A stretch of DNA of 64,000 bases from Cytidiella melzeri (Eukaryota; Basidiomycota; Agaricomycetes; Polyporales; Irpicaceae): contig JABYQR010000151.1 of assembly GCA_022592445.1 (NCBI GenBank), positions 38,633 through 102,632 of the forward strand, in the 5' to 3' direction. Under the pieces are notes generated by a model. It was not told where the DNA came from. It was given only the letters and a program-made list of their open reading frames with translations, and searched no databases. The position numbers were made by a program, and so were the translations under genes. Position 1 is the stretch's first letter. Every line of letters starts with the position of its first letter. Below, in pieces: positions 32,476 through 42,753 of the stretch.

Positions 32476-32685
32476 TCAAAACAGTCCCTGGTGCATAATT
32501 GAAGTAGAGACACAACGGTGCATCCGGTACTTGCAGCAAGTTCTGGAGCCAGGAATGTGTTCCACAGTGAAGTTGAATTTGAAGATACACTCAAGGCACC
32601 GGGCTTGGCGAGCAGACAAGTTCTGCAGCTTCAGAAAGTGAAACAACCCCTTGTAGCCCAGTGGAAGATTGTAGTGTAGATGCAT
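32476..32685 (-). pseudogene. Relic of a Ty3/gypsy RNase H region
   Basis: The minus-strand frame reads LQNLSARQARCLECIFKFNFTVEHIPGS, a degenerate form of the RNase H C-terminal motif of Ty3 pol (LSARQARW...YIPG). No further gypsy domains are intact around it. Element D later inserted 15 bp away. Confidence 0.65.
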
Positions 32686-32699
32686 AAACTCAACTCCTG

Positions 32700-32933
32700 T
32701 GTCAGAGAGTGACCCGCCTCGACAGACGGAATAGGAAGGAGAGGCGGGAAGTCAGAGAATGCGCGATCAGCGTGATACTAAACACGGAACATCCGCGATC
32801 ACGTACCTATTGTATATATAGCCAGTACTGGCACAGGAGCAACTCATCTGTTGCTTATCCTGTGCCAGGTACGTGCCGTCCACCGCACCCAATCAATCTG
32901 TTGCTTATCCTGTGCCAGACCGTCTGATTGACA
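32700..32933 (+). repeat. 5' LTR of element D
   Basis: TGTC...GACA ends. TATA box at 32813-32820. A stem (CTGGCACAGGAGCAAC at 32828-32843 against 32846-32868) lies just downstream. The 23-nt stem half ending CTGTGCCAG is repeated exactly at 32896-32918. Confidence 0.95.
32869..32918 (+). other. Putative 50-nt intron inside LTR D, with duplicated exon end
   Basis: Donor GTACGT directly follows the first 23-nt repeat, and the second repeat ends in CAG at 32918. The branch site is weak (around CAATCAATC). The same structure is in the 3' LTR. Confidence 0.45.
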
Positions 32934-32946
32934 GGTTATGAGCCCC
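32934..32946 (+). other. Primer-binding site of element D (initiator tRNA-Met anticodon loop)
   Basis: GGTTATGAGCCCC directly follows the LTR and is identical to the site in the gag-only element (21568-21580). It is complementary to the anticodon stem-loop GGGCTCATAACC of initiator tRNA-Met. Confidence 0.75.
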
Positions 32947-33029
32947 GGCTAGCGTAAATAGCATCAGATTTTCGACCTACCTCACATCGCCGCTGTATTC
33001 GCCGTATCCCCTATCTACAATTCATCGCC

Positions 33030-34742
33030 ATGTCAGACCTCTCCAAATCGGATTCTACAAAGAACAAACTGCCGAGACTCGAAGATGACGGAGATACCAA
33101 TTCATACGGTACCTGGGTGATGCAAGTCGAAGCGAAATTGCGATCAATGCATTTGTGGAAGTACTTCGAAGGACCAAATTCTATTCCTCCTAACGTCCCG
33201 AAACTCAGAAAGACTTACGAGGACGAAGTGGAGGATCCCGAGACGGGAGAAGTGACTAAGGGGATAAAGAGGGGCAACGAGGACGAGGTGGAACAGGCAG
33301 TTAAGGAAGCCGAACCGTGGTACGACGCTAACATCACCGCGATAGCGCTACTTCTTGAGGCTGTTCCGCGCGCGAAAATCCATTTGATTGGCCGTACCAG
33401 AAGGGCCAAGGAAGCTTGGACGATCTTGCAGTCCGAGTATCGTCCCACCAACAATCTTCGCGCGGCATCTTTACACCAAAAATTGATGAGCTTTACCTGC
33501 ACCGAGGAAATGGTCGTGAACAAATGGGTTGATAGAATGCGCTCTATCTACGCGGATCTATGCGATCAAGATCCCAATAGACTTACGGACGCCAACTTCG
33601 CGACGACCCTTGCCGACCTTATTCCCACCAATAACAGCTGGCGAATGTTCTCACGCACCCTTCACCACGAAATGAGCAATGCATACGCTACTGGCAGACC
33701 TATGTCGTCCTCGAGGGTTATCGAACTGATTAAAGAGGAAGACTGGGCGCAGACTAGAAATGACCCGGAGGTGATCGCCCAAATCTATGAAACCGACACC
33801 ATCTACAAGAAGCGCCCTGCTATTGCCGCAAGTGCGAGCCAAGCTGGTGTTCCCACAGCGAAGCGAATCACCGAGTGGTGCGATAACCCGCACTGCGAAA
33901 GACCACGCGGACATCTGTCAATTAATTGCATCACGTTCGGAGGAGGGAAGTGCGGACAATATCCTGATTGGTGGAAGTGGAAGCGAGATATCCATCTCCC
34001 GCCGGCGCAACGCGCGCAACAACGTCTGAAGTACAAGAACGTCTCAAAGAACTTCAATTCGAAGAAGACGCAAAAGGCGGCCACGGCGAATAACATCACC
34101 GAAGACGTAACCGCCGTTGATGCCAACACAGCAGCCGTTCTGAACCAAGATGAAATTTTCCTCTTGAGCACCACCATCAATGCTGACCCTGAGAATTCAA
34201 TTGCATGTCACGGTGCCGCTGTCTACGGCGATCAAGCCAAACTCGCCGCTGTATTCCACGACTCTGGAGCTAGTCGACACATCTTCTATGACTACAATGC
34301 TTTTGTCAATTATCGCACAATCGAGCCTCTGAAGGTCCGAGGCTTCGGATCCACTCTCACAACTTCTGCGGTCGGCGTCGGCGATGTGTATCTGCGCGCA
34401 AAGGTCAAAGGAAAGGAACACACGGTAAAATTATCCGACGTTCTACACGTACCGTCCGCACGAATGAATCTTGTATCGCAAGGCTGCTTGGCGCGTAGAG
34501 GGGTGGGTTCCATGACAAGTAAAGGAAATCTTGTACTGGAGTTGAACGGAAGCGTTATCCTTACCGGGAAGCTGGACGACAACAACTTGTACCGATTCAA
34601 CGCGCAGATCCAATCAAAGACCCTGAAGGAACGTATCTCCGACCCCATGGGGCAAGGGTCTCTCCTTGAACGGATCTCTGATCCTATCGCGGCCACCACT
34701 AACATCCGGTCACTCACTCCGGATTTTTACACCGCCTACTAG
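33030..34742 (+). CDS. Gag-protease ORF of element D
   Basis: 570 aa from the first ATG after the leader. The N-terminal 250 residues have the copia gag layout (YGTWVMQVEAKLRSMHLW, then helical repeats). A cysteine cluster (WCDNPHCERPRGHLSINC) stands where a zinc knuckle is expected. The aspartic protease motif DSGASRHI is near residue 411, and the fold continues to about residue 530. The frame ends TAG at 34740-34742, just where the pre-integrase histidine motif should start. That motif (HRLLGHIG) is read in the -1 frame from the overlapping GGATTTTTACACCGC. It may be a frameshift mutation, a base-call error or programmed slippage at the T5 run. Confidence 0.9.
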   Translation: MSDLSKSDSTKNKLPRLEDDGDTNSYGTWVMQVEAKLRSMHLWKYFEGPNSIPPNVPKLRKTYEDEVEDPETGEVTKGIKRGNEDEVEQAVKEAEPWYDANITAIALLLEAVPRAKIHLIGRTRRAKEAWTILQSEYRPTNNLRAASLHQKLMSFTCTEEMVVNKWVDRMRSIYADLCDQDPNRLTDANFATTLADLIPTNNSWRMFSRTLHHEMSNAYATGRPMSSSRVIELIKEEDWAQTRNDPEVIAQIYETDTIYKKRPAIAASASQAGVPTAKRITEWCDNPHCERPRGHLSINCITFGGGKCGQYPDWWKWKRDIHLPPAQRAQQRLKYKNVSKNFNSKKTQKAATANNITEDVTAVDANTAAVLNQDEIFLLSTTINADPENSIACHGAAVYGDQAKLAAVFHDSGASRHIFYDYNAFVNYRTIEPLKVRGFGSTLTTSAVGVGDVYLRAKVKGKEHTVKLSDVLHVPSARMNLVSQGCLARRGVGSMTSKGNLVLELNGSVILTGKLDDNNLYRFNAQIQSKTLKERISDPMGQGSLLERISDPIAATTNIRSLTPDFYTAY

Positions 34743-37642
34743 GCCACATAGGCGTAAAAGGGCTTTCACGAACGACCACGGGAATCCATATCATTCCCGA
34801 CTACTCAGCCCAACACTCGTGCGAAACATGTGCGCGCGCAAACATAAAACGCCTTCCTTTCCCAAAATCTTCAAATCTCAGGGCTGATCGCCCTCTCTTC
34901 CGTATTCATCTCGATATCTGCGGTCCATTACCCATCGGCTACGGCGGCGTCAAATACTTCATGCCATGCGTTGATTGCCATGCCAGATGGAAGACTCCTC
35001 TGTTCCTGAAAACTCGTGCTGACGCTCTCCCTGAATTCATCAAATACAAAACCGCCGTTGAACGCTACACGGGATACAAGATTGCGGTTATCCGCGTAGA
35101 TAATGCACCTGAACTCATTCACGGCGATTTCAAGGCGTTCTGCGAGAAGGAGGGGATAACGGTAGAGAGGATCGTGCCTGATGCATCACCACAGAACGGC
35201 GTTGCCGAACGGACCAATTGGATGTTCGCGTCAATGGCACGGGCAATGCTAATTGACAGCAACCTCCCCGACTACTTCTGGCCACTGGCTGTCCAATGCG
35301 CGGCTCACATTCTCAACCGCGTCACCACAAGCGCTCTGCCTCCACACACAACTCCTTACCATGTCTGGAACAAACGCGACCCCGATATCTCACACTTCCG
35401 CATCTTCGGCACACGTGTCATCGCGAGGAAAACCGAAGCTGACGCATTGAACAAGATGCAAGCTCGAGGCGAAGAGGGTCGTTTTGTGGGCTATGCTCAA
35501 GACACCAAGGGTTACCTCATCTGGTTCCCTCACTCGCGAGTGGTGCGTGCCAGACGCGACGTCGTTTTTCTCGACGATGAACACAGCACAGCCACGCCTT
35601 CCAACCACTCGCCAAATACATCCCTATGGGATGACGTCCTCATGGACAACGACAGTCGCTTTCGCGATAAAGAAACGAACACTGACGCCATACCGCATCA
35701 GTACGTATACTCTGGCATACCACCAGAGACGGGATCTGACAAAATCTCCAGCAGAGACGTCACTCGAGCGACCTTAACGGGTGCCGAGGATCCCAGTGCC
35801 CCGGTGGGGTCCATACCAGAGGAACACACAGCGCACACGCGTGAGCCAACACGACGACCGCGTACGCTTCCATCCAGGTATAGGGAGAACAATGACGAGT
35901 ATTCGATCGAGGGGGGGTTGCCAATCGAACGAAACCTGGTTCTCAACGCTCAAACACACGCCATTGAACTTCAAGACCCAACATCATCCCTCATCATCGA
36001 CACCTTCGCCTCCCTCGCCTCGCCCATCAATGATCCAAACGCCAAAGACCCAAAGTCACTCGGAGAAGCCGAACGTAGTGAGTACTGGGAGCAATGGCTA
36101 GCAGCGATTCATGAAGAACTCGAGGCGTTACGCGCAAAGGGAGTGTACGAGGACATCGAGAGCGTTCCCCACGGCCGAAAACCCGTCGAGTCAAAGTGGG
36201 TCCTCCACCTGAAACGCAACTCGGACGGACACATCTCGAGGTTCAAGGCGCGACTGGTCGCCAAGGGATTCACGCAAATCCCTGGCCAAGACTTCACCTT
36301 CACCTTCGCTCCGGTCGCACGCTGGGATTCTATACGCACGATACTAGCGCTAGCTGCTCACGAAGACCTCTACTTACGCCATGTCGACATCAAAACTGCC
36401 TTCCTCAATGGACCACTATCAGAAGAGATATACATGACAAAGCCGGCGATCCTCGGAAAGGGCTACTGGCGTCTCCGGAAGGGCTTGTACGGTCTCAAGC
36501 AAGCCGGACGATCCTGGTACCTCGAGTTCAACGAGAAGTACCAAACGTTGGGTTTCCGCAGGTGCGAATCGGACTGGAGCGTTCATGTGCGGGAAAGGAA
36601 CGGTATCAAGTCGATGTCGGCCACAAGCGTCGACGATATACTGTTGGCCACACCTTCGGAGACTGAGTCCAACTTGGTCACAGACGGGTTGAAAGGGATT
36701 TTCGACATCACCGACAACGGCGAAGTCAAATGGTTGTTAGGCTGCAAGGTGACAAGAAATCGAGCACGCAGAACGATCCAACTGTCTCAAGAAGCATACA
36801 CTCTGTCAATACTTCGCCTCTTCAACATGGAGTTCTGCAACGCTGCGACAACACCGCTACCACCCAAGACGACGCTGACACGCGAAGACGAGTCAAAGAC
36901 CGAGGTTGAACGCGCCGAAATCAAAGCCCTACCTTACTGCACGCTCGTCGGAAAGGTGATGTACTTAGCCACCACCACCAGACCGGACATCGCCTACGCC
37001 GTTCGCGAGCTCGCGAAGTACATGTCTTGCTACGGATCCGCACACTGGGCAGCCGCAAAGCACCTACTACGATACCTACAAGGCACTCGATCTCTGGGAC
37101 TCATTCTGGGGAATCTAGACCCGGCGTACCCACTATTCTATGGCTTCACCGACTCTGACTGGGGATCCGGTGAAGGACGAAAGTCGATATCGGGATATGT
37201 CATGGTAGTGCACCAGTCACCGGTGGCATGGAGTTCGAAACAACAGTCAGTCGTCGCCCTGTCCTCGTGTGAGGCTGAATACCTCGCATGCACGCACGCA
37301 GCATGTCAAATCCTCTGGCTCCGACAACTCCTCGAGGAACTCGGCATCCCACAATCGAACCCCACACCACTATTCTGTGACAACAATGGGACTATCGCGA
37401 GTACGCACGACCCGCACGGTCACACGAGGATGAAACACATCGACATTCGCGCGCACTTCATAAGGAATTGCGTCAACGAAGGGAAGATTGATGTCACTCG
37501 CGTATCTGGGAAGGAGAACATGGCCGATATATTCACCAAATCGCTACCACGGATACTACATACAAAAGGAGTGGAGATGTTGGGATTACTCGCGGGTCAA
37601 GGGGGGGTGTCAGAGAGTGACCCGCCTCGACAGACGGAATAG
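34721..37642 (+). CDS. Integrase-reverse transcriptase-RNase H ORF of element D
   Basis: About 973 codons open from the HRLLGHIG pre-integrase motif. The first ATG-led frame starts at 34961. The zinc-binding H-H-C-C set is followed by the integrase core (DICGP, VDNAPE, and the catalytic E in NGVAERTN). The reverse transcriptase has KARLVAKGFTQ, HVDIKTAFLNG and a catalytic SVDDIL box, where most copia elements read YVDD. RNase H shows DSDWG, SSCEAEY and KHIDIRAHFIR. The stop lies 35 bp inside the 3' LTR. All catalytic acids are present, so the enzyme set may be functional if the -1 junction is crossed. Confidence 0.92.
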   Translation, partial: GFLHRLLGHIGVKGLSRTTTGIHIIPDYSAQHSCETCARANIKRLPFPKSSNLRADRPLFRIHLDICGPLPIGYGGVKYFMPCVDCHARWKTPLFLKTRADALPEFIKYKTAVERYTGYKIAVIRVDNAPELIHGDFKAFCEKEGITVERIVPDASPQNGVAERTNWMFASMARAMLIDSNLPDYFWPLAVQCAAHILNRVTTSALPPHTTPYHVWNKRDPDISHFRIFGTRVIARKTEADALNKMQARGEEGRFVGYAQDTKGYLIWFPHSRVVRARRDVVFLDDEHSTATPSNHSPNTSLWDDVLMDNDSRFRDKETNTDAIPHQYVYSGIPPETGSDKISSRDVTRATLTGAEDPSAPVGSIPEEHTAHTREPTRRPRTLPSRYRENNDEYSIEGGLPIERNLVLNAQTHAIELQDPTSSLIIDTFASLASPINDPNAKDPKSLGEAERSEYWEQWLAAIHEELEALRAKGVYEDIESVPHGRKPVESKWVLHLKRNSDGHISRFKARLVAKGFTQIPGQDFTFTFAPVARWDSIRTILALAAHEDLYLRHVDIKTAFLNGPLSEEIYMTKPAILGKGYWRLRKGLYGLKQAGRSWYLEFNEKYQTLGFRRCESDWSVHVRERNGIKSMSATSVDDILLATPSETESNLVTDGLKGIFDITDNGEVKWLLGCKVTRNRARRTIQLSQEAYTLSILRLFNMEFCNAATTPLPPKTTLTREDESKTEVERAEIKALPYCTLVGKVMYLATTTRPDIAYAVRELAKYMSCYGSAHWAAAKHLLRYLQGTRSLGLILGNLDPAYPLFYGFTDSDWGSGEGRKSISGYVMVVHQSPVAWSSKQQSVVALSSCEAEYLACTHAACQILWLRQLLEELGIPQSNPTPLFCDNNGTIASTHDPHGHTRMKHIDIRAHFIRNCVNEGKIDVTRVSGKENMADIFTKSLPRILHTKGVEMLGLLAGQGGVSESDPPRQTE
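37595..37607 (+). other. Polypurine tract of element D
   Basis: GGTCAAGGGGGGG directly precedes the 3' LTR. Confidence 0.7.
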
Positions 37643-37841
37643 GAAGGAGAGGCGGGAAGTCAGAGAATGCGCGATCAGCGTGATACTAAACACGGAACAT
37701 CCGCGATCACGTACCTATTGTATATATAGCCAGTACTGGCACAGGAGCAACTCATCTGTTGCTTATCCTGTGCCAGGTACGTGCCGTCCACCGCACCCAA
37801 TCAATCTGTTGCTTATCCTGTGCCAGACCGTCTGATTGACA
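37608..37841 (+). repeat. 3' LTR of element D
   Basis: Identical to 32700-32933 at all 234 positions. Confidence 0.95.
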
Positions 37842-37907
37842 TCCTGCCAGCATCTCAATTTGTATTATGAGATAGTTGGCCTGAGCCGACAACAGCTTTT
37901 CCAGAAC

Positions 37908-37930
37908 AAAAAAAAAAAAAAAAAAAAAAA
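37908..37930 (+). repeat. A23 homopolymer
   Basis: A run of 23 A in the flank of element D. It could be an old poly(A) tail of a retroposed sequence, but no such body is recognisable. Confidence 0.8.
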
Positions 37931-38253
37931 GGCAGCAATGCTAGCAGTACGCCGGTGGTTCCCTTGGGAGATGTCACCTGCAATATTACTTCCCGCAAGT
38001 CATTCTTCAGGAATTGTAACGGGGAGTAGATACTCATAACCTAAGAGCTGTTACAGCATGGTAAAGGATGACATTCACAGAGTGATACAAAAATAACACA
38101 GGTATGTACGTGGTACAGCGTGATACAGGATAAGGTACACTTCGCCAGGTAATCAACTGTGTAAGTCCGCAAACATTTTGTCCATTTATAGGCATCTGCC
38201 CCGCCCTCTCTCCTATTCAAACCACTCAGGCAGGTCACTATTCTTCAATCCTG

Positions 38254-38841
38254 TCAATAACCTGGCACGGTAGGATGGTTCATGATCCAGAGGCCGACTA
38301 CCTTATGCAGAGGCTTCTCATGCGATTGCTGGCCTGGAGTAGCCGGTGGCTGGCTGGATGGCGGAGGGTGACTCAGAGCATACGAAGTGTAATGTGACGG
38401 CCAGTGTGACTGGGAACTAAGACCTATCAGGTGAGGTTCCCGTCCTGGCCAATACTCGAAATGCATATATGCGGCGGGTTCTTGGTTTTCTTTGCCCGGG
38501 GGAGGATAATCCACCCATACATAAGGGTTCTGTGCATCCGGCTTGCCACCTGAGCGAAACGGCCATAACGGCGGATGAGGGAGCACGACTCCGGAAATGG
38601 GGCCCGTAGATGACGTATACGTAGACGGCGCACTATACGGGTTCGGGGGCTGTTCCGGATTGGGTGTTGCACGCCGGGAGAGGTCTGCGTCAGCATGACC
38701 CATGACAGGGCTTCTGCTACGTATATCCCTTGCATAGACGGGAGAATGGGAGCCGTGTGGGATGGCAGAGACGGTCCCTGGCGTATGGAACGAGCCGGGA
38801 ACAATGGTGGCAAATAGCACGAGAGGTGTTAAAAAACGCAT
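38254..38841 (-). CDS. Proline-rich secreted protein, paralogue 2 of the three-member family
   Basis: 195 aa from the ATG at 38841, chosen because it starts the signal peptide shared with paralogue 1 (MRFLTPLVLFATIVPGSF, then VSAIPHG). The mature protein begins near residue 27, has a possible dibasic site (RDIRSR), and is rich in Pro, Ser, Tyr and Trp (YVWVDYPPPGKE, HFEYWPGREPH). No known domain and no intron are seen. A longer frame extends upstream to 38946 but would bury the signal peptide. The conserved signal with divergent mature part suggests fast-evolving secreted proteins. Confidence 0.65.
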   Translation of the reverse strand: MRFLTPLVLFATIVPGSFHTPGTVSAIPHGSHSPVYARDIRSRSPVMGHADADLSRRATPNPEQPPNPYSAPSTYTSSTGPISGVVLPHPPLWPFRSGGKPDAQNPYVWVDYPPPGKENQEPAAYMHFEYWPGREPHLIGLSSQSHWPSHYTSYALSHPPPSSQPPATPGQQSHEKPLHKVVGLWIMNHPTVPGY

Positions 38842-39217
38842 GACGAGTGGACTTGTTTTGACTGGTGTCCGGAAAGAGAGAGAGAGAGTAGTATGATTAG
38901 CTGTAAGAAGATTTTCAGCACGATGACTCAAGGTGAAAAAGAACATGTACTTGCCGACCAGCGCGATGAAGAGACCTGGGGCATAGTAGCTGGTGGCAAG
39001 AGGCTTTATACCCCTTGCGCTCCGAGTCCGCTAAGACTATGACCGTCTAATGAGGCTCTCATCGCGGGATCCTGTGTTCTGCCTTGTCCATGATTCGACA
39101 CGGCTCACGCTGCGGGAATACAAATGGGCAGCGATGATAAATTGTGGTGATGAAGCGCTCCAACGTTGGAAAAATTACACAAAGTCCGCTCACAACTCAA
39201 GGCGAAGCTGTGACTGC

Positions 39218-39450
39218 TCTCTGCTACCGTCAAAGTCGCAGATACATATATCTTCACCGCGTCTGCAAGGCTGTAACGGGGATGATAGATTGCGGCTCGA
39301 CACTTGTATCGTCATCCATCGATGGTTTCCATCTCGAATATCTTGGTAACTTTACTCACTCACAAGCGGGTTAAAGTGGTTAAACCTGCGCGGCCGCTCT
39401 CTGCCACCATCAAACTGTCGCAGACGCACATATCTTCACCGCACTGCCTC
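39218..39450 (+). repeat. Imperfect duplicated block, about 50 bp
   Basis: CTCTGCTACCGTCAAAGTCG with the following CAGATACATATATCTTCACCG (39218-39260) recurs with changes at about 39398-39440. It may mark decayed duplicated DNA. Confidence 0.45.
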
Positions 39451-39538
39451 TGGGCGCGTCAGCGAGTACGCAAGAGTCTACTGAGTACTCAACGCATGTC
39501 TGGGTAAGTAGCTTCATGTCTTGCCAAACACAGCTCGG

Positions 39539-39964
39539 CTATTCACAGATCACGGCGCCAGTAGACTGATACGTTACTAGTTTACCACTGGACCTTTCGG
39601 AACTGTCTAGCACAGCCTCTCCTACCTCATACCTAACCTCGTCGACGGTGTCCTGCTCGACAAAGACTGGCCGACGCCGACAACGCGATCTTTGGTAATG
39701 GTAACGATAACTGCCTCTCATCGCGATCGCTTCTAGCTCGGATACTAGTAGGCCTTCGAAGTCTTCGGTGCCAGCGGCCAAGCCAGCGCTTGTAGCTGGC
39801 TTGCTGCTATCCCCAGGATAAACCCGAAGCATCGCTTCCAAAAGCTCGAGCAATTCAGGGGTATACACGCCATATACCTCTAGAATTTGTCGAAGAGACT
39901 CGCGGTACTCAGCCCCGATGGCCAAAAAGAGGTGTTGGTAGTCTCCCCGAGGCAGAGTAGACGG
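39539..39964 (-). CDS. Hypothetical protein fragment
   Basis: The frame reads LPRGDYQHLFLAIGAEYRES and EVYGVYTPELLELLEAMLRV, which look like genuine helical protein, then an acidic/basic tail. No ATG precedes the LPRGDY part and a stop lies just upstream, so this is probably one exon or a remnant. No family recognised. Confidence 0.35.
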   Translation of the reverse strand, partial: PSTLPRGDYQHLFLAIGAEYRESLRQILEVYGVYTPELLELLEAMLRVYPGDSSKPATSAGLAAGTEDFEGLLVSELEAIAMRGSYRYHYQRSRCRRRPVFVEQDTVDEVRYEVGEAVLDSSERSSGKLVTYQSTGAVICE

Positions 39965-40254
39965 CGTTCAACCTTCGTGCCTCAGGATCTCTCGTCTGAA
40001 GTCTTGGCTGAATTCAGCGCGGAACAGGATGTGGCGATGATAGGGTTACGTAGCTCCTTTTTCGTTAAAGAAATCATGTCCCGTAGTCACGACCGGTCTT
40101 GGAAACATCCCTCGGAGTCGCTCCTCGTCGGCATCGTTCGCCAATGTCCTATTAATACAAGAAAAACGTCAGCTCAGTCCCCTGCAGCTGTTATATGGCT
40201 AGCTATGTAGAGTTTAATGATCAAGTCAATGCTCACAGCTTGAATCAAAATGGC

Positions 40255-41894
40255 TTACCGCCCGCAGCGCTCCATAAAGCGCCAATGACGCTGTCGACAC
40301 CCTCGGGAATCTAAGCCCACCCGGGGGCGTTCATATCGAGCGCTCCACACAAGACCGATGTGCACCGCTTCCACGACGTTGCTTTCTACCGTTGCGTTCG
40401 CGACGTGAGGGTTCTCTTGGGAGGCGCTCGAGACGAACATGATGAATCGTTCGAGGGAGTTTTCGAAGGTGGGGCATCGAACGTTGTGGTTGCGGGCTCG
40501 CTTTTTTGGGTTGTCAGAGGGGTCGGGAGCTGTGCCCTGAGTGAGCGACATGTCTACCAGTCCTTGGCCGATGCAGAATGTGAGGGCGGTTGATGAGATG
40601 GATAAGCCGAGTGCCAAGATGCCGCCGAAGCTCAACACCCACTTGAGCTCTAGTAGAGGTCAAGTATCGAAGGACTGGGGTAAAAGCTGAAGAGCACTTA
40701 CCGAAAGTCGAGAGGTCGAAGGACATGAACAAGAGATTCGGAGAGTGTAGCTCGAAGAGGTCCCTCTTCTGGCTGACAGCTCTGGAGGATTTCAGTTGCA
40801 AAACTCCAGTTCGCAGCTGGGTACATAGCCTGGTAGGTCAGGACGTCCAACCCGAACACACGCAGCTGGGAGTGAGTCGTAGTTTCACTGCTATACCAAT
40901 GTAAGCCGGTGTGACATATACTGCGCTTGAACCACTCTCTCGATTGAGAGTCACTCACGATGTCATGAAGATCCAAACCATATGGCGATGATCCTTCACA
41001 GCCGTATTGCTTCCAACACGTCCAGGGGAAGAAGTCGTACTCTCTCATCACATGAGATACAAACGATTTGAGCGACGTACACGCTTCCACGCCCCATCTC
41101 TTCTTCCCATACTCGACTTTCGACGCAAATCCATACGCAGCTTACGTCCCAGAACCACTTTTGCGACTCACTCGTTGTCGCAACAACTGTCGCAGTCAGC
41201 GAAAGATACAAGTCCGCATGTGTCGCCAAAGCACGTGCAACCAGTGTGGTCGCGCTTTTCATCGTTCGTTGGCGGACACAAGGAGAAGCTGGCGTCAGAG
41301 TGGGACATTCCTCTTGCGGAAAATTGAACCAGCCTGCCACAACTCATACAGCGCGCCTATGAAACCGCAATTGATAGCCTACTCTGCAGCAACTCGGCTC
41401 TCCCAAAGCAGCCGAGCTGGCAAGAATGAGGAACATGAGGGCAGGATGGACGAGTTCGCCAAAGGACAGAGAGGGGCGGTCGATGAATACAGTGTCGAAC
41501 TCGCGTGGAAATGACCTCGGACAGCCGAGCGTGACTATAGTGCTGGCGAGGTGAGCGGCAGCTTCCATCCTGATTCGCGGGTATGAATAGCACGAGACAC
41601 TTCGATTCGAGCGCCAGATATAGAGGTCGTGTGGATATGTTATAAGCTCGAGGACTCTTGCAAAGTCGAGAGAGCACGAGCGCACGTAGTAGAGGCTGTT
41701 GTAACGTGTTTCGGCCAAAGGAGATGAAAATGTGTGTAGTCGAACGCTGCGTGAAGTATGCGCGGCGGCTCGATGAGTTGAGCATAGATGAGCCTGTAAG
41801 ATCTTTCAGTCGTGCGCAGGTAGTAGATCCAACGCTTGTGACTTGTAGCAGGGTACGTGGGCACCTCATAGTGCGATGTGAAAAGGGACGTCAT
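40255..41894 (-). pseudogene. Degraded copy of the uncharacterised gene at 47735-50271
   Basis: Successive minus-strand pieces align in order with the intact gene: YLRTTERSYRLIYAQLIEPP (41780 region) with YLRATEGFHKLIRAVLIESP; the TYPHDLY..FIDRPSLSFGELVHPALMFLI part with its counterpart; TTLVARALATHADLYLSL with TTLVIGALATHQDLYPQL; LRVFGLDVL..CQPEEGPLRATLSE with LRTFALDVL..CQPEEQAALQAALSE; and FENSLERFIMFVSSASQ with NPLDRFVMFVSNASR. Frames change repeatedly and stops interrupt it, and the first exon is missing. It is therefore a decayed paralogue about 6 kb from the intact copy. Confidence 0.8.
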
Positions 41895-42039
41895 TCACGT
41901 CTATAAAGACGGATCAGTGTCCTTGGCATATGGAGGGAGAGATCAAAAGCATACCATGACAAGGTATGCGACATGGCCAGTTGTCACATGATGATGTACT
42001 TCAAGTCTCGACTCTCGAGCGGTGGGCGTCCGAAGTGTT

Positions 42040-42330
42040 GTGAGGGTTGCCAGCAGTGTGGCAAGATTGAAAGAAATCTCAGCTAACACGTACAAAGTGC
42101 TGTCAGTAAACTCTTGAGTTCCGATGGGACTGTTTGATGCAAGGACTGCTGGGTCGGAGAGCCAATCAACGAGTAGTAACAACTCGGACAGCGAATGAGA
42201 ATGGCGCTACGTGATCCCAAAAAGGCAACGTTACTATTTAACGTGGATGGACAGCTCTCCGCTCACCAAGAACCTTCTCATAGAAGAATTGTGTATCCGA
42301 ACTACGAAGAGGGATAGGATATTATGAAGA
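42040..42330 (+). repeat. Duplicated non-coding block, copy 1
   Basis: Matches 47215-47510 over most of its length (for example TTCCGATGGGACTGT, GACAGCGAATGA, CCCAAAAAGGCAACGTTACT). It abuts the upstream side of the degraded paralogue. Confidence 0.75.
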
Positions 42331-42753
42331 CCTTCTCATGTGTCAAGTGATTGGTGGTGGATACATGCTGCAGACAGAGACTGTCAGTATGGATCATAAA
42401 TGAATCAGCCATGGAGTCGAAACCGCTCTGATGACCTTGTTCTTGCTGCTTCTAGCTTGCAGAATGCATGCCACTCGTCACTTGGTAGTCTCGGCCCCAG
42501 ACCCCCGGCACGCTTTCGCGGGTCTGGTGTCTTTGGTCCTTTCGGGTGTGTGAATGAATCCTCGACGCTTCGTTGGCGCGATGGTTCATCTACCAAGGAC
42601 ACCACAAGTTCAGGCATCTTCTTTTCGGCACCGTCGAGACTAAACATTTGGTGATGACGTAAATGGGGCACAGTCAGATGAGTACATAATGCTCACCTCC
42701 GAGTCCAAGCTCACTTTCACAACACATCTCCTCTCCAACCCTGAAAGACGATC

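Larger units (their letters stand above)
32700..37841 (+). mobile_element. Young Ty1/copia retrotransposon, element D, 5142 bp
   Basis: Two identical 234-bp LTRs (32700-32933 and 37608-37841) and a perfect TCCTG duplication (32695-32699 and 37842-37846) bound the element. Domain order is gag, protease, integrase, reverse transcriptase, RNase H, as in copia. A primer-binding site follows the 5' LTR and a G-rich polypurine tract precedes the 3' LTR. Zero differences between the LTRs mean very recent insertion. The only visible break is a -1 frame change between protease and integrase. Confidence 0.95.

Noticed and set aside
37855..38037. A frame with a polyphenylalanine run
   Set aside because: It is the translation of the A23 homopolymer in reverse and has no coding support.
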